DNA of 64,000 nt from Schistocerca nitens (GCF_023898315.1 NC_064619.1:482959376-483023375), one strand, 5' to 3'; numbered from the stretch's first letter, positions 23,394 to 35,401 are shown. Numbers and translations are program-made. Notes: generated by a model from the sequence alone, not told the origin.

Positions 23394-24133
23394 GGACGCA
23401 CTGTACACCTAACATTAACTGCCTTTAATCTTAGTAAGCAGTTGTTATGTTGTAATATGGAGCGTCAGGGACGAGTTTTGTTTATTAAAAATTGAGAAAA
23501 AATAATTTTACAATCAATTTCAAAGGTTAAAGGAGCGCTACATTGCAAAATAGAAAAAAAAATTAATTACAAAGTGAAAGCCTTTAAATCTCGCTAAGAC
23601 TGAGAAACAGGGAAACAGGTAACAGATCTCACCGACACCTACATTGTGTTATCTCAGGAGCCACTGTAAGCATTCTGATACGGCTTTCACTAATAGACAT
23701 CCATGAGGAAAGTTTGTATACATACTTTATTACCACTAAAAATTGTGTGTGCCATATTTAGAAAGTATTTGGAGTGTCACCCCTTAAGAATAACGGAAGC
23801 TACGAGGTGGTCACATACAGAGAAGGCGGTATCTATCAGGAAAAACAGTTAAGTGAACAGACGCCGCAAGTTGAGTGAGGAACATAGCTTGATCAGAAAA
23901 TGTGTGTCGGTCCTGGTGGTCTAGGGGCAAGGCGAGTTCCTGGGCTCCGTAAGGACCTGGGATCAGTTAATTATTGGATCACGGACTTTCCAGCGTGCTT
24001 TTCTAACATAGAGTTCACTCCTCAGTAATGTAGAGACTGGCCAGAAACGACACGTGGTCGAAAGTGCACATTAAACAGTAGTCCCCTTTCGCCGCGCAGC
24101 ATTACTACGGTATATCACGGACGTACAACTCGC
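23394..24133. other. No gene recognised; possible tRNA-like fragment near 23905
   Basis: GGTCCTGGTGGTCTAGGGGC followed by AAGGACCTGGGATC (23910-23960) resembles another SINE head, but I cannot see a tail or a duplication. Confidence 0.35.
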
Positions 24134-24142
24134 CGAAGTGGG

Positions 24143-24332
24143 TTCAAATGGTTCTGAGCACTATGGGATTTACATCTGAGGTCATCAGTCCCCTAGACTA
24201 GGAACTACTTAAACCTAACTAACCTAAGGAAATTACTCACGTCCATGCCCGAGGCAGGATTCGAACCTGCGACCGTAGTAGTCGCGCGGTTCCAGACTAA
24301 AGCGCCTGGAACCGCTCGGCCCCAGAGGACGG
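24143..24332 (-). mobile_element. Common SINE, copy 2
   Basis: Reverse orientation: the tail comes first (TTCAAATGGTTCTGAGCAC) and the head with the B-box complement GGATTCGAACC follows. CGAAGTGGG is duplicated at 24134-24142 and 24333-24341. Confidence 0.93.
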
Positions 24333-24544
24333 CGAAGTGGGATCCAATTGAAAGACTTGCTCCAAGCAATTCATCCACTACCGACAGCTATACATCTTTA
24401 CATACCTTCTTTCTATAGTCATTTGACAAAGAAAAGTCCATGACAGGGTTTTCCTATCTGTACGTGAAGTCTAAGCTTACTAACTGTAGTAGCGATGTTG
24501 ATACGGTTTTCACTAACGGACTGATTCACGAGGCATGTTTGTGT

Positions 24545-24978
24545 ACACAGGATGATCAGGAACAGCCTGAAAAGCTTGTAAGGCTATTTCAAGGGCGACT
24601 GTGCTCAGAAATAACTATTAAGAAAAAAAAATCGATACGTCACACTGTTTCCGAGTTAATTAACAATGAAGTTAACCAGCCAGGCTGTTACGCGCGCGAA
24701 TTCAAGCGTCCCGCCAGGTACGATTGGTGTCCGTTGTTCCCACAGCGTCGATGATGGCGTACGAGACTGCCAAGCCTTACTATCGTACTATGTCCAACTT
24801 TTGTATCGTTCTCTTCTTCAGTTTTGGCGACAGCGTCTATGGCAGGCCGCTTGAAATTGTGCGCGCAACGTCCTGACTGGCTTACTTATTATTTCGGGAA
24901 CGCCGCAAAGTATCGATTTTTTTCGTAACAACCATATCTCAGCAGAGCCTAGCCAGTCTGTTTCTGACCACCCTGCAT
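24545..24978. mobile_element. Foldback (MITE-like) element, copy 2
   Basis: The left arm has GAACAGCCTGAAAAGCTTG, AATAACTATTAAG and GAGTTAATTAACAATGAAG. The outer right part returns as CAGTCTGTTTCTGACC and TATCGATTTTTTTCG. The tRNA-like centre (GCGTACGAGACTGCCAAGCC) is in the opposite orientation to copies 1 and 3. Confidence 0.65.
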
Positions 24979-25899
24979 AACTTATTACCGCTACGCGAGA
25001 GAAGCCGTCTGGCCGTATATAATAATTAGCTCCCGCGCGAAGCCGGGGCGGGTCGCTAGTAACCCATAACGTAAACAATAAAACACTTACGCTGCGTGTT
25101 ATTTTTACATCTGACGATTTCGCCTTCGCTGAGAACGACGTGTTGAGTTCTGCCTGCTAGGAAAAATCTAACCCAATCATAGAGCTTGTCTCCGATATTC
25201 CGTGAGCTCGCATTTTGTCACCAGTGGTCCCGCGACGGGCCACAAAATGTCAGCCCGAGCAAAGACGTTAGGTACGGCGACAGCGCGTGCCAGATCTGCA
25301 TCTCATCGGAATTCTGCTTTTGTCTCGCGCTGCCCGCCTCGCCGACGCCGCCATGCGTCACATCTTAATGAGTCGCCGAAATGTGCGAGCACTTAGGCGG
25401 CCTCGCGTGCCGGCTCACCGACCAGAATGGAAATCTCGGCCTCATGAATGTGGATGGCCAATGATTACTCTCCTGTCTTGACGTGAGCTACGCGATTCAA
25501 TGTTACAGACAACGTTTGCATTACTTGTTAGCTCAGCACCGGTGTCGTCGTCACGGCAAATAATGTTGCCACTATCAAGCTACACGAAGGTCATTTGAGA
25601 ATATGTTTCCTTCGCTGTGCCTTTGCCTCTCAGCATCTCAGTCACCATTGAGGTCCGTTTCAACAATGGCTCGAAGACACTCTTTTGGTGAACCATTTTC
25701 CAGACTACATTCAATTTTAAGCCGATATATTTCTGAGACCTCATGTGCTGTGGAAATAACTGTGTCGATTTGATTATTACGCAATTCGAATACGGATTAC
25801 AAGAAGCAGCTAAGTTCTCTTCGGTGCTGAAGGTCAGTCTCGCTCTTAGCACAAAAGATGACATACGGATACCAGATGATTTGTTGCCAACACTAGTTA
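24979..25899. other. No gene recognised; possible Helitron-like end
   Basis: The GC-rich hairpin CCCGCGCGAAGCCGGGGCGG ending CTAG before T (25056-25060) resembles a Helitron 3' terminus. Open frames at 25186-25481 overlap in several frames and look compositional. Confidence 0.35.
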
Positions 25900-26358
25900 G
25901 TTAGTGACCGCGCTCTAGAGATAACGTCTCGAGATACAGGTTCCATCCCAGGCAATGCTTAAATTTTGATCAAAAATCAAAAAAATTTTGGCGGGCAGAG
26001 GCCATCGATATAAAGATGGTTCAAATGGCTCTGAGCACTATGGGACTCAATTTCTGCGGTCATTAGTCCCCTAGAACTTAGAACTAGTTAAACCTAACTA
26101 ACCTAAGGACATCACAAACATCCATGCCCGAGGCAGGATTAGAACCTGCGACCGTAGCGGTCTTGCGGTTCCAGACTGCAGCGCCTTTAACCGCACGGCC
26201 ACTTCGGCCGGCTCGATATAAAGAGTCACACACATTACGCCAATGCGGAGGGGTGGACAGAGGTTGCCCTGAAGTGCCCCTAAAGACGGAAGAAACAGCC
26301 GTGATCAGCGGCATGAGAATGTAGACGGCAAAGAAAGCCACTACTTTACCGGCACATA
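25900..26358 (+). mobile_element. RTE 5' leader fragment, interrupted
   Basis: The blocks GGCAATGCTTAAATTTTGAT, GGGGTGGACAGAGG and GAAGAAACAGCCGTGATCA parallel the leader of RTE copy 1 (19310-19580). A SINE (26017-26212) splits it, and a Tc1 inserted at TA truncates its right side. It is the oldest layer of the nest. Confidence 0.6.
26017..26212 (-). mobile_element. Common SINE, copy 3
   Basis: It is flanked by the perfect 12-bp duplication TCGATATAAAGA (26005-26016 and 26213-26224). The head contains the TTAACCGCACGGCC variant seen also at 32930-33127, suggesting a subfamily. Confidence 0.94.
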
Positions 26359-26840
26359 CTTTGAGGTGACAGAAGTCGGGGGATCCCCATAACATCGTGT
26401 CGGACCTCCTTTTGCCCGGCGTAGTGCAGTAAGTGGACATGCCATGGACTGAGCCAGTCACTGGAAGTCCCTATCAGAAGTATTGAGCCGTGCTGCCGTC
26501 CATAATTGCGAAAGCGCTGAGGTGCATGAACTGACCTCTCCATTAGGTCGCATAAATGCTCGATTGGATTCATGTCGGGCGATCTGGGCGGCCAAACTAT
26601 TCGCTCGAACTGCCCAGATTATTCTTCAAACCAATCGCGAACTATTGTGGCCTGGGGAGACGGTGCCACAAAAACTGCATAGCTATTTGTTAACAAGAAT
26701 TCCATGAATGGCGCCAGCTGGTCTTCAAGTAGCCGAACAGAGCCATTTCCAGTCAATGATCGGTTCAGTGGGACCAGAGGATGCATTCCATTCCATGTAA
26801 TCGTAGCCCACTCCATTATGGAGTAACCTCCAGTTTGCAC
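26346..26840 (-). pseudogene. Tc1-like transposase pieces, family B
   Basis: Two minus-strand frames carry conserved blocks. One, at 26619-26840, reads ATITWNGMHPLVPL through TIVRDWFEE, the region after the first catalytic residue. The other, at 26346-26573, starts MNPIEHLCD, the third catalytic block. They are in different frames with a gap between them, so no functional protein is possible. Confidence 0.75.
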
Positions 26841-26864
26841 AGTCCCTTGTTGACAACTTGTATC

Positions 26865-27065
26865 GCCGGCCGGAGTGGCCGTGCGGTTCTAGGCGCTACA
26901 GTCTGAAGCCGAGCGACCGCTACGGTCGCAGGTTCAAATTCTGCCTCGGGCATGGATGTGTGCGATGTCCTTAGGTTAGTTAGGTTTAATTAGTTCTAAG
27001 TTCTAGGCGACTAATGACCTCGGAAGTTAAGTCGCATAGTGCTCAGAGCCATATGAACCATTTGA
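26865..27065 (+). mobile_element. Common SINE, copy 4 (nested in Tc1)
   Basis: The duplication ACAACTTGTATC flanks it at 26853-26864 and 27066-27077. The tail ends with CATATGAACCATTTGA. Confidence 0.94.
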
Positions 27066-27184
27066 ACAACTTGTATCCATGGCTTCGTGAGGTCTGCTCC
27101 CCACTAAAATCCTACCATCAGCTCTTACCAACTGAAATCGTGACGCATCTGATCAGGTCACGGTTTTCTAGTCGTCTAGGGCCA

Positions 27185-29504
27185 TAGCTAACACTTGGTT
27201 TAAGAATCATGAAAGAAGGTTGTATACATGGAAGAACCCTTGAGATACTAAAAGGTATCAGATAGATTATATAATGGTGACAGAGATTTAGGAACCAGGT
27301 TTTAAATTGTAAAACATTTCCACGGGCAGATGTGGACTCTGACCACAATCTATTGGTTATGAACTGTAGATTAAAACTGAAGAAACTGCAAAAAGGTGGG
27401 AATTTAAGGAGATGGGACCTGGATAAACTGAAAGAACCAGAGGTTGTACAGAGTTTCAAGGAGAGCATAAGGGAACAATTGACGGGAATGGGGGAAAGAA
27501 ATACAGTAGAAGAAGAATGAGTAGGTTTGAGGGATGAAATAGTGAAGGCAGCAGAGGATCAAATAGGTAAAAAGACGAGGGCTAGTAGAAACCCTTGGGT
27601 AAACGAAGAAATATTGAATTTAATTGATGAATGGAGAAAATATAAAAATACAGTAAATGAAGCAGGCAAAAAGGAGTACAAACGACTCAAAAATGAGATC
27701 GACAGGAAGTGTAAAATGGCTAAGCAGGGATGGCTAGAGGACAAATGTAAGGATATAGAGGCTTATCTCACTAGTGGTAAGATAGATACTGCCTACAGAA
27801 AATTAAAGAGAACTTTGGAGAAAGGAGAACCACTTGCATGAATATCAAAAGCTTTGATGGAAACCCAGTTTAAGGCAAAGAAGGGAAAGCAGAAAGGTGG
27901 AAGGAGTATATAGATGGTCTACACAATGGCGATATACTTGAGGACAATATTATGGAAATGGAAGAGGATGTAGATGAAGATGAAACGGGAGATATAATAC
28001 TGCGTGAAGAGTTGGGCAGAGCACTGAAAGACCTGAGTCGAAACAAGGCCCCCGGAGTAGACAACATTCCATTAGAACTATTGACAGCCTTGGGAGAGCC
28101 AGTCCTGACAAAAGCCTACCATCTGGTGAGCAAGATGTATGAGACAGGCGAAATACCCTCGGACTTCAAGAAGAATATAATAATTCCAATCCCAAAGAAA
28201 GCGGGTATTGACAGATGTGAAAATTACCGAACTATCAGTTTAATAAGACACAGCCGCAAAATACTAACGCGAGTTCTATACAGAACGAATGGAAAAACTG
28301 ATAGAAGCCGACCTCGGGGAAGATCAGTTTGGATTCCGTAGTAATGTTGGAACACGTGAGGCAATACTGACCCTACGACTTATCTTAGAAGAAAGATTAA
28401 GGAAAGGCAAACCTACATTTCTAGCATTTGTAGACTTAGAGAAGGCTTTTGACAATGTTGATTGGAATACTCTCTTTCAAATTCCGAAGGTGGCAGGGGT
28501 AAAATACAGGGAGTGAAAGGCTATTTATAATTTGTACAGAAAGCAGATGGCAGTTATAAGAGTCGAGGGGTATGAAAGGGAAGCAGTGGTTGGGAAGGGA
28601 GTGAGACAGGGCTGTAGCCTATACCCGATGTTATTCAATCTTTATATTGTGCAAGAAATAAAGGAAACAAAAGAAAAGTTCGGAGTAGGTATTAAAATCC
28701 ATGGAGAAGAAATAAAAACTTTGAGGTTTGTCGATGACATTGTAATTCTGTCAGAGACAGCAAAGGACTTGGAAGAGCAGTTGAACGGAATGGACAGTGT
28801 TTTGAAAGAAGGGTATAAGATGAACACCAACAAAAGCAAAACGAGGATCATGGAATGTAGTCGAATTAACTCGGATGAGGCTGAGGGAATTAGATTAAGA
28901 AATGAGACACTTAAAGTAGTAAAGGAGTTTTGCTAATGGGGCAGCAAAATAACTGATGGTCGAAATAGAGAGGATATAAAATGTAGACTGGCAGTGGCAA
29001 GGAAAGCGTTTCTGAAGATGAAAAATTTGTTAACATCGAGTATAGATTTAAATGTCAGGAAGTCGTTTCTGAAAGTATTTGTATGGAGTGTAGCCATGTA
29101 TGGAAGTGAAACGTGGACGATAAATAGTTTAGACAAGAAGATAATAGAAGCTTTCGAAATGTGGTGCTACAGAAGAATGCTGAAGATTAGATGGGTAGAT
29201 CACATAGCTAATGAGGAGGTATGGAATAGACTTGGGGGGGAGAGGAGTTTGTGGCACAACTTGACCAGAAGAAGGGATCGGTTGGTAGGACATGTTCTGA
29301 GACATTGAGGGATCACCAATTTAGTATTGGAGGGCAGCGTGGAGGGTAAAAATCGTAGAGGGAGACCAAGAGATGAATAGACTAAGCAGATTCAGAAGGA
29401 TATAAGCTGCAATAGGTACTGGGAGATGAAGAAGCTTGCACAGGATAGAGTAGCATGAAGAGCTGCATCAAACCAGTCTCAGGACTGAAGACGACAACAA
29501 CAAC
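27185..29504 (+). mobile_element. RTE-type LINE, copy 2 (5'-truncated, nested in Tc1)
   Basis: It inserted into the family B Tc1 with duplication AGGGCCA (27178-27184 and 29505-29511). The 3' end reads CAGTCTCAGGACTGAAGACG followed by (CAA)n, unlike copy 1, so it is a different RTE subfamily. The 5' endonuclease half is largely missing. Confidence 0.88.
27265..29460 (+). pseudogene. RTE reverse transcriptase pseudogene, copy 2
   Basis: It starts within the endonuclease tail (MDSDHNLLVMNC at 27332). After an in-frame stop at 27518-27520 the linker (27527-27841) and RT follow: NKAPGVDNIPLEL, ENYRTISL, AFVDLEKAFDNVDW, RQGCSLYPML, and FVDD where the family has FADD. The C-terminal frame 28994-29308 keeps SEMWCYRRMLKIRW-like residues (EMWCYRRMLKIRW). 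There are at least three stops and a frameshift near 28290. It is inactive. Confidence 0.85.
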
Positions 29505-30007
29505 AGGGCCAAATCGATTTCGTGACGAGCCCAAGAGTGGCACTGCAGACGATGTGCTGTTAGCAAAGCCACTCGTGTTGGGCTCTGCTGACACAGCCCG
29601 TTAGCACCAGATTTCGTCATACTGTTCTAAAGGATACGTTCCCATATTTATTTGTGCAGTTATTTCACGCAGTGTTACTTGTCGGTTAACGCTGACAACT
29701 CTACGCAAACGTCACTGCTCTCAGTCTTTAAGTGAATGCCGTCTGTGGTCAGAGGTGAAGCCTGAAATTTGGTGTTCTCGGCACCCTCTTGACACACTGT
29801 TCAATCCTTCTAGCTCCAACTACCATTCCGCTGCTAATTCCCGTCGTGCGGCCAGAATCACGTTGAAAACCTTTTGACGTGAACCACCTGAGTACAAATG
29901 ACAGTTCCGTCAACGCACTGCCCTTTTGTACCTCGTGTACGAGACACTACCACAACCTGTGTATGTGAATATCGCTATTCCATGACGACATCTGTCACCT
30001 CAGTGTA

Positions 30008-32322
30008 ACGTGCAAGGGTTACGTGACCCAATAAGAACCGAATATGGACACAGAGTATTTTTAATCGCGAGTGATATCACCGTCTAGAAATAATCAAACA
30101 TTCGGCATCACGTAACGGTTACTGGCGCTCTCCATACAGCTCACTGGGCTTATGACACAGCTGCCGATTTATCTCTGAAGACATCTCCCGCGAATGGGAA
30201 CGGTGCGTTTCTAAATAGTTTTACTCTGCCCGGACGTTTTAAGTGAAGCAAACACCGTCGGTGAGAACCTTGGTTGTACTGTCACCTCAGTAGTTCTCTC
30301 TTGTTTCCTAGGTGCTGAGCGTGGAAGTGACGTGGCAGTATCTCACCACTTGGAATTTAGAATCAATAGACCATCTGTGCCGAATGCGGCCTACCTGTAC
30401 TATAGCTGTTGGTTTCGGAACGTGCCCTTCCCTTCTTCATGAGTGTAAGCCCTACTGGCTAAGAGCACCGAGTTGTCACATGTACGCCAAAAATAGTAAA
30501 AGAACTCCTGAGTGTATTGAAATTTTATGTGTTCTGTTAAAAGATTCAGTAAAAAAATATGCCTGTAACGAAACTCCGAAAGAATTCTAAAGATCTGGAA
30601 ACATGTAAGAGACAAGATTGTATGATTGTCATGGGAGGAATAGTATTTCTAATTGACGTCATGTTGTCAAAAGAAACTGCTAGAAACCCATATATAGCAA
30701 TCCAATTTTTAGTTATTAAGCTTTCTCCTCTAAAGACTGATAAAGGTAATTTATGTTAATGATGTCTAATTGTCAAGGCAATTAACACGTAGTTAAAGAA
30801 ACGGAGCGGACACGACAGAACCCAGTCCCGGACGTGACTGTATATAGTAAGTTGTTATTACTGGAGTGTCAGTGAAAGGGTCGTGTCCTTGAAGTTTTCC
30901 CAGCAATCTATCACGTCAGCCTCAACAAGGGCTGTGCTGTCGTGATCGCCGTACTTGGAAGGCGTACGGAGAGAATGTTGTGTGCGTGTGTGACGGTCCT
31001 GCACAACTGCCGGAGACACAGGCGAACCAGCCAGTTGTGAAAGAGAACCGGTACCCTGGCTCCGTGCGACGAATAGCGCGTTAAGCCAGCTGCCCACCTC
31101 CAGAGAAGCTCCCACATAAATGTGTCTTTAACAAAAGCTAGTGAAAGTTTTCCCTGCGACTCTACTAAGAAGACATCTTTCTCAATACGAAAACAGTCAT
31201 CGATGAAATAACTGACACCACATCTGCGTAACAATTTTGGTCTTTACGCAAGAAGCGATATTAGTGTTTTATGTTGCATCATTTCTACAGAATGTGTACT
31301 TTAAGAACTGATGGGTACTGCTTTTTCTTGGGTGATCAAACCTCTGCAGCGAGAAAATAGTATTTATTGTGCAACTCAGTTGCAATGACGAGTACAGTTG
31401 TCGCTGTCGTCTGGTTAATAAATTTGCCCAGTTGCCCATTTGTGCTCCTCCTCCCGGCTCGTTTCTGAATAAAGTATGATATGCATCTCAGAAAAGTTGT
31501 TGTTATGAAGCCTGTGCGATTATATTATTCCTTTCAGTCTTTAGTGCATTCGCGGTCATCTTCACGTATCTACTGACGGCTGCAAATGTTTAGTTTTTTA
31601 CATTTCAATTTATTTTTGTTATCTTCTGAGTTTACAGATAACAGCTATGACGCTGACAACACTTGTTTTTATTTTGCACCTCTTCCGATATCTTTGGTGC
31701 ATATCTTTCTGAAGATCAAGATGAATAAATATTACAGCATGTGCTTCAAGGATAATAGAAAGTGGATACGTTCGAAAAAGTGAGAGAAAATGGCGTCAGT
31801 CTTTCGATTGTATGGTACAGTCTTTCATCTCCAGCCAAGTAGCGTTAAATGTATTACAGTAGCAGATATTACGTCTTGCGCATCGATGGTCCATTTAGCG
31901 TTATCAAACATTGGTCTACCCTTTGCTGTTCCTTAAAGCATTTTCGGGATGGGCAGAGTTCAATACATTTCTGGCCATCCAGAATTCGTAGATTTTATAA
32001 AAGTTTCACAGGTTTCTCTATATTACCTCTGCGAATGCCAGCACGATTCATTTGAGGAGCGTGCTTAAGGCAGACACAACCCATCCCCCCAATCTAGCTT
32101 CCTATTCTTCCTGCATCAGCGCTTGTCTTCAGGATGCTAAACCCAAAGCCTGCTTTTTTTCCACCGAACAACCAGATAACCACAGCTGGACACCATAGAA
32201 GACGTTCCTTTAAAAGTAACTTACTCTTATAATTGTGTTCCGTGGACTAAAAGATAAATGGACTAAAAGATAAATGGTTACTATCCACACGTAGGCAGTT
32301 ACAGGGTTTTTACTTATTTTTG

Positions 32323-32361
<39 letters not shown>

Positions 32362-32690
32362 GTTCTCTTCTTGGAAGACTGAATGGATTTTCGGTGTGTC
32401 GTCGGCAATGCATTCATTCAAACCATTTGAAGTAGTACTCGTCTGAACCAGGAAGTGTGAGGCTCTAACTAAGATTCTCATTTTCCAGAATGGATAAGGA
32501 TGCCGCTTAAAACCGCAGCAATGTGACAGACCATTCCAGAGATTTTTTTCCAAGCCAGTAAGCATGCTGGATCGATGTAAAGCTTCACTGCACTTAATTT
32601 ATTCGCGATTTCCAATACACTAAGGATGATAGTGCCCAACCCGAAACCGAGTAATATTTCTCGTATCAGGGGCTGAGAGGAGCTTCTTGC
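30008..32690. other. No gene recognised; CT microsatellite near the end
   Basis: About 2.7 kb with short domain-free open frames (longest about 107 codons on the minus strand at 30911-31234). It may be intron or intergenic DNA; I see no clear repeat boundary. Confidence 0.4.
32326..32358. repeat. (CT)n microsatellite
   Basis: About 16 CT units, nearly uninterrupted. Confidence 0.96.
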
Positions 32691-32694
32691 CTGA

Positions 32695-32846
32695 AATCAA
32701 TCGCCGGTGATGAGGATAAAATGATGACGAGGACAACACAAAAGCCAGCCCCCGAGCGAAGAAAATCTCCAACCCAGCCGGGATTCGAACCCGGACCCGC
32801 TTGCAGGGGAGGCGAGCACGTTACCACCCAGCTAAGCAGGCGGACA
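32695..32846 (-). mobile_element. tRNA-derived SINE, second family (GATGACGAGGACAACAC type)
   Basis: On the minus strand the head reads GCTTAGCTGGGTGG and GGTTCGAATCCCGG, followed by GGAGATTTTCTTCGCTCGG and a GTGTTGTCCTCGTCATCAT tail. It is unrelated in tail to the common family. Fragments of what I believe is the same family's 3' end occur at 54131-54231 and 63906-64000. Confidence 0.8.
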
Positions 32847-32929
32847 TTGTGATAAATCATAGTCCTTACAATACCGACTTTGCCCGATTCGATTCCACAA
32901 CTTAAAGAGCACCTTGGAGGACTTGACTG

Positions 32930-33127
32930 GGCCGGCCGAAGTGGCCGTGCGGTTAAAGGCGCTGCAGTCTGGAACCGCAAGACCGCTACGGTCGCAGGTT
33001 CGAATCCTGCCTCGGGCGTGGATGTTTGTGATGTCCTTAGGTTAGTTAGGTTTAACTAGTTCTAAGTTCTAGGGGACTAATGACCTCAGCAGTTGAGTCC
33101 CATAGTGCTCAGAGCCATTTGAACCAT
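32930..33127 (+). mobile_element. Common SINE, copy 5
   Basis: The perfect 16-bp duplication TTGGAGGACTTGACTG (32914-32929 and 33128-33143) is among the longest in the window. The head has the GCGGTTAAAGGCGC variant. Confidence 0.95.
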
Positions 33128-33534
33128 TTGGAGGACTTGACTGACAGCGATGAAGCGGTGCAGGCAGAGATGAGGTTGTGAAATTACAATGAAATAAACA
33201 CCCTTAGCTTCTTACACGCGTTGACATACGTCAACGGGGACAGATGAAAATGTGTGTACCGACCGGGACGCGAACCCGGGATCTCCTGCTTACATGGCAA
33301 ACGCTCTATCCATCTAAGCCTCCGAGGACACAGAGGATAGCGCGACTGCAGGGATTTATCTCTGGCACGCCTCCGGCGAAACCCACATTCTCAACGTGTT
33401 GTCCCGCACTACATTCGTAGTGCCCCCGCCCATTTTACTCATTATTCGCGGCGCGTTGCCGATTCCCGTAAGAGTTCGGGCACTGTTTGTGCATTCGCAC
33501 AGAAGAAGAAGATGGTCAGGTGGCCGGTGAGCCT

Positions 33535-33556
33535 TATATATATATATATATATATA
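33535..33556. repeat. (TA)n at the palindrome centre
   Basis: Eleven TA units separate the two SINE arms. Confidence 0.95.
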
Positions 33557-33786
33557 CTAAGATGGTATCTGTTCTTTCGGACATGCCACTTGACCATCTT
33601 CTTCTTCTGTGCGAATGCACAAACAGTGCCCGAACTCTTACGGGAATCGGCAACGCGCCGTGAGTAATGAGTATAATGGGCGGGGGCACTACGAATGTAG
33701 TGCGGGACAACACGTTGAGAATGTGGGTTTCGCGGGAGGGGTGCCAGAGATAAATCCCTGCAGTCGTGCTATCCTCTGTGTCCTCG

Positions 33787-33856
33787 GTGCCTCAGATGGA
33801 TAGAGCGTCTGCCATGTAAGCAGGAGATCCCGGGTTCGAGTCCCGGTCGGGGCGCA
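33787..33856 (+). other. tRNA-like head of the SINE arm (Thr-TGT-like)
   Basis: CAGATGGATAGAGCGTCTG, CATGTAAGCAGGAGATC and GGGTTCGAGTCCCGG give D-, anticodon- and T-arm-like segments with TGT in the anticodon position. The 5' acceptor does not pair with the 3' part, so it is a SINE promoter head rather than a working tRNA. Confidence 0.6.
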
Positions 33857-34016
33857 TATTTTCATCTGTCCCCGTTGACGTATGTCAACGCCTGTAAGCA
33901 GCTAAGGGTGTTCATTTCCTTGTAATTTCATTCTAACGAGGTGCATGGTCACCGATGGTATCTGTTCTTTCGGACAAAATCAAGTTTACATGTCCGAAAG
34001 AACAGATACCATTTTA

Positions 34017-34017
<1 letters not shown>

Positions 34018-34084
<67 letters not shown>
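34018..34084. repeat. (TA)n microsatellite
   Basis: About 33 TA units at the 3' end of the SINE dimer. Confidence 0.97.
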
Positions 34085-34087
<3 letters not shown>

Positions 34088-34194
34088 GTTGTGACTTTGC
34101 CAACAAATTCGAACATTCTGCATGACGGTATCATGAAAGTGGTCTCTCGTTAGGAGAAACATGTTCGTCGCCAGGGTGACCACGTTGACACGTA

Positions 34195-34443
34195 GAGGAG
34201 AGGGAGATTAGTGTTTAATGCCCCGTCGACTACGAGGTCATTAGAGACGGAGCACAAGCTCGGATTAGGAAAGGACAGGGGAGGAAATCAGCCGTGGTCT
34301 TTCGAAGGAACTATCCTGGCATTTGTCTGAAGTGATTTAGTGAAATCACGGAAAACCTAAATCAGGATAGTCGGACGCGGGTTTGAACCGTCGTCCTCCC
34401 CAATGCGAGTCCAGTGTGCTAACCACTGCGCCACCAATCTCCG
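34195..34443 (-). mobile_element. tRNA-derived SINE, third family
   Basis: On the minus strand the head reads GGTGGCGCAGTGGTTAGCAC and GGTTCAAACCCGC. The body contains GATTTAGGTTTTCCGTGATT and the end TCTAATGACCTCGTAGTCG. TGACACGTA is duplicated at 34186-34194 and 34444-34452. Partial copies lie at 44872-45053 and 62692-62750. Confidence 0.9.
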
Positions 34444-35401
34444 TGACACGTAAACATGAGGAATAAAGACGGAGACTGTTAATAATGTCTCTTTTATTTG
34501 GAAAGCTTAGAGTTTTCATACAAAAATTCGGAGGAGTTACTTTTCTACGGAATCTCCTTACGTCAGCTATGTTTTTACTGTATGATTTATGTATTCTTGC
34601 CTCAAGCGAACAATTCTAAAGTGGTCCAAACGGAAGTCCCATGGCGCCAGGTTTGTGCTACAAAACTGCAGAGACGTCCAATCCAGTTTGGAAATATGTT
34701 CCATAGTTATCTTTTCCTACGTCGACAAATCCTATAAGCGTATCTTGATTTTTTTTTTTTTTAATGAGTCTCGCTTCCATTATCGAGTGCAACGTCACAA
34801 CTGCATCACTGGTGCCATTTACCTTTCCTACAGTCAAAATGGTCCTCATCTAACAGATCCTCAATTTTATTTTACAGTTGAGTAGTGTTGCAGGACCATT
34901 CATTTTACAAAATACATACATATATACATATGAAACCTATAGAGAACCTCGGAAGTTCCATGAGGCTTTGGCGGATGATGCTGTTGTATACAGAGAAGTC
35001 GTGACACTTGAAAATCGCCGCAAAATGCAGGAAGACCTGCGGGGGCGACGTTTGTTGCAGTGAGTCACAATTGACCTTCAGTATAAACAAGTGTAACGCA
35101 TTGCAAATATATAAACAGGAAAACCCTTTACTATATTATTACACAATTGAATAACAGTCACTTGAAACCATTACTTCAATAAAACATCTAGGAATATGTG
35201 TATGGAGCGATTTGAAGGGGAACCACCAAACAACATTAATCGGAGGCAAGACAGATTCCGGACAGACAGTTGTTGGAAGTATCCTCAGGAAATGTAGTCC
35301 ATCAGCAAAGGAAAGAGCTTTCAGTACCCTCTCTGACCAGTACTTGAGTATTGCTCGTCAGTGTGGCATCCGCGCCAGATAGGACTGGTAGAAGAATTAG
35401 A

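Larger units (their letters stand above)
26359..30005 (-). mobile_element. Tc1-like element, family B copy 2, with nested SINE and RTE
   Basis: Ends CTTTGAGGTGACAG (26359) and CACCTCAGTG (ending 30005) are inverted, with TA at 26357-26358 and 30006-30007. Subtracting the SINE (26865-27065) and the RTE (27185-29504) leaves about 1.1 kb. Minus-strand transposase pieces include WNGMHPLVPLNRSLTG, TIVRDWFEE and MNPIEHL. It is broken by stops as well as by the insertions. Confidence 0.85.
33182..34082. mobile_element. Inverted SINE dimer with TA tails
   Basis: Two ~346-bp arms (33179-33524 and 33585-33930) are near-identical inverted copies of a tRNA-derived SINE (B-box GGGTTCGAGTCCCGG at about 33831-33845). 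Its tail motif TGGTATCTGTTCTTTCGGAC forms a further short hairpin at 33954-34014, before (TA)n. The whole 0.9-kb unit is bounded by ATGAGGTTGTGA at 33170-33181 and 34083-34094, so it behaves as one insertion. Confidence 0.85.

Noticed and set aside
33787..33856. Functional tRNA-Thr gene
   Set aside because: The acceptor stem does not pair and the sequence is part of a SINE arm with an inverted twin.
33941..34183. Tyr/Ile repeat peptides
   Set aside because: They are translations of the TA microsatellite in several frames.
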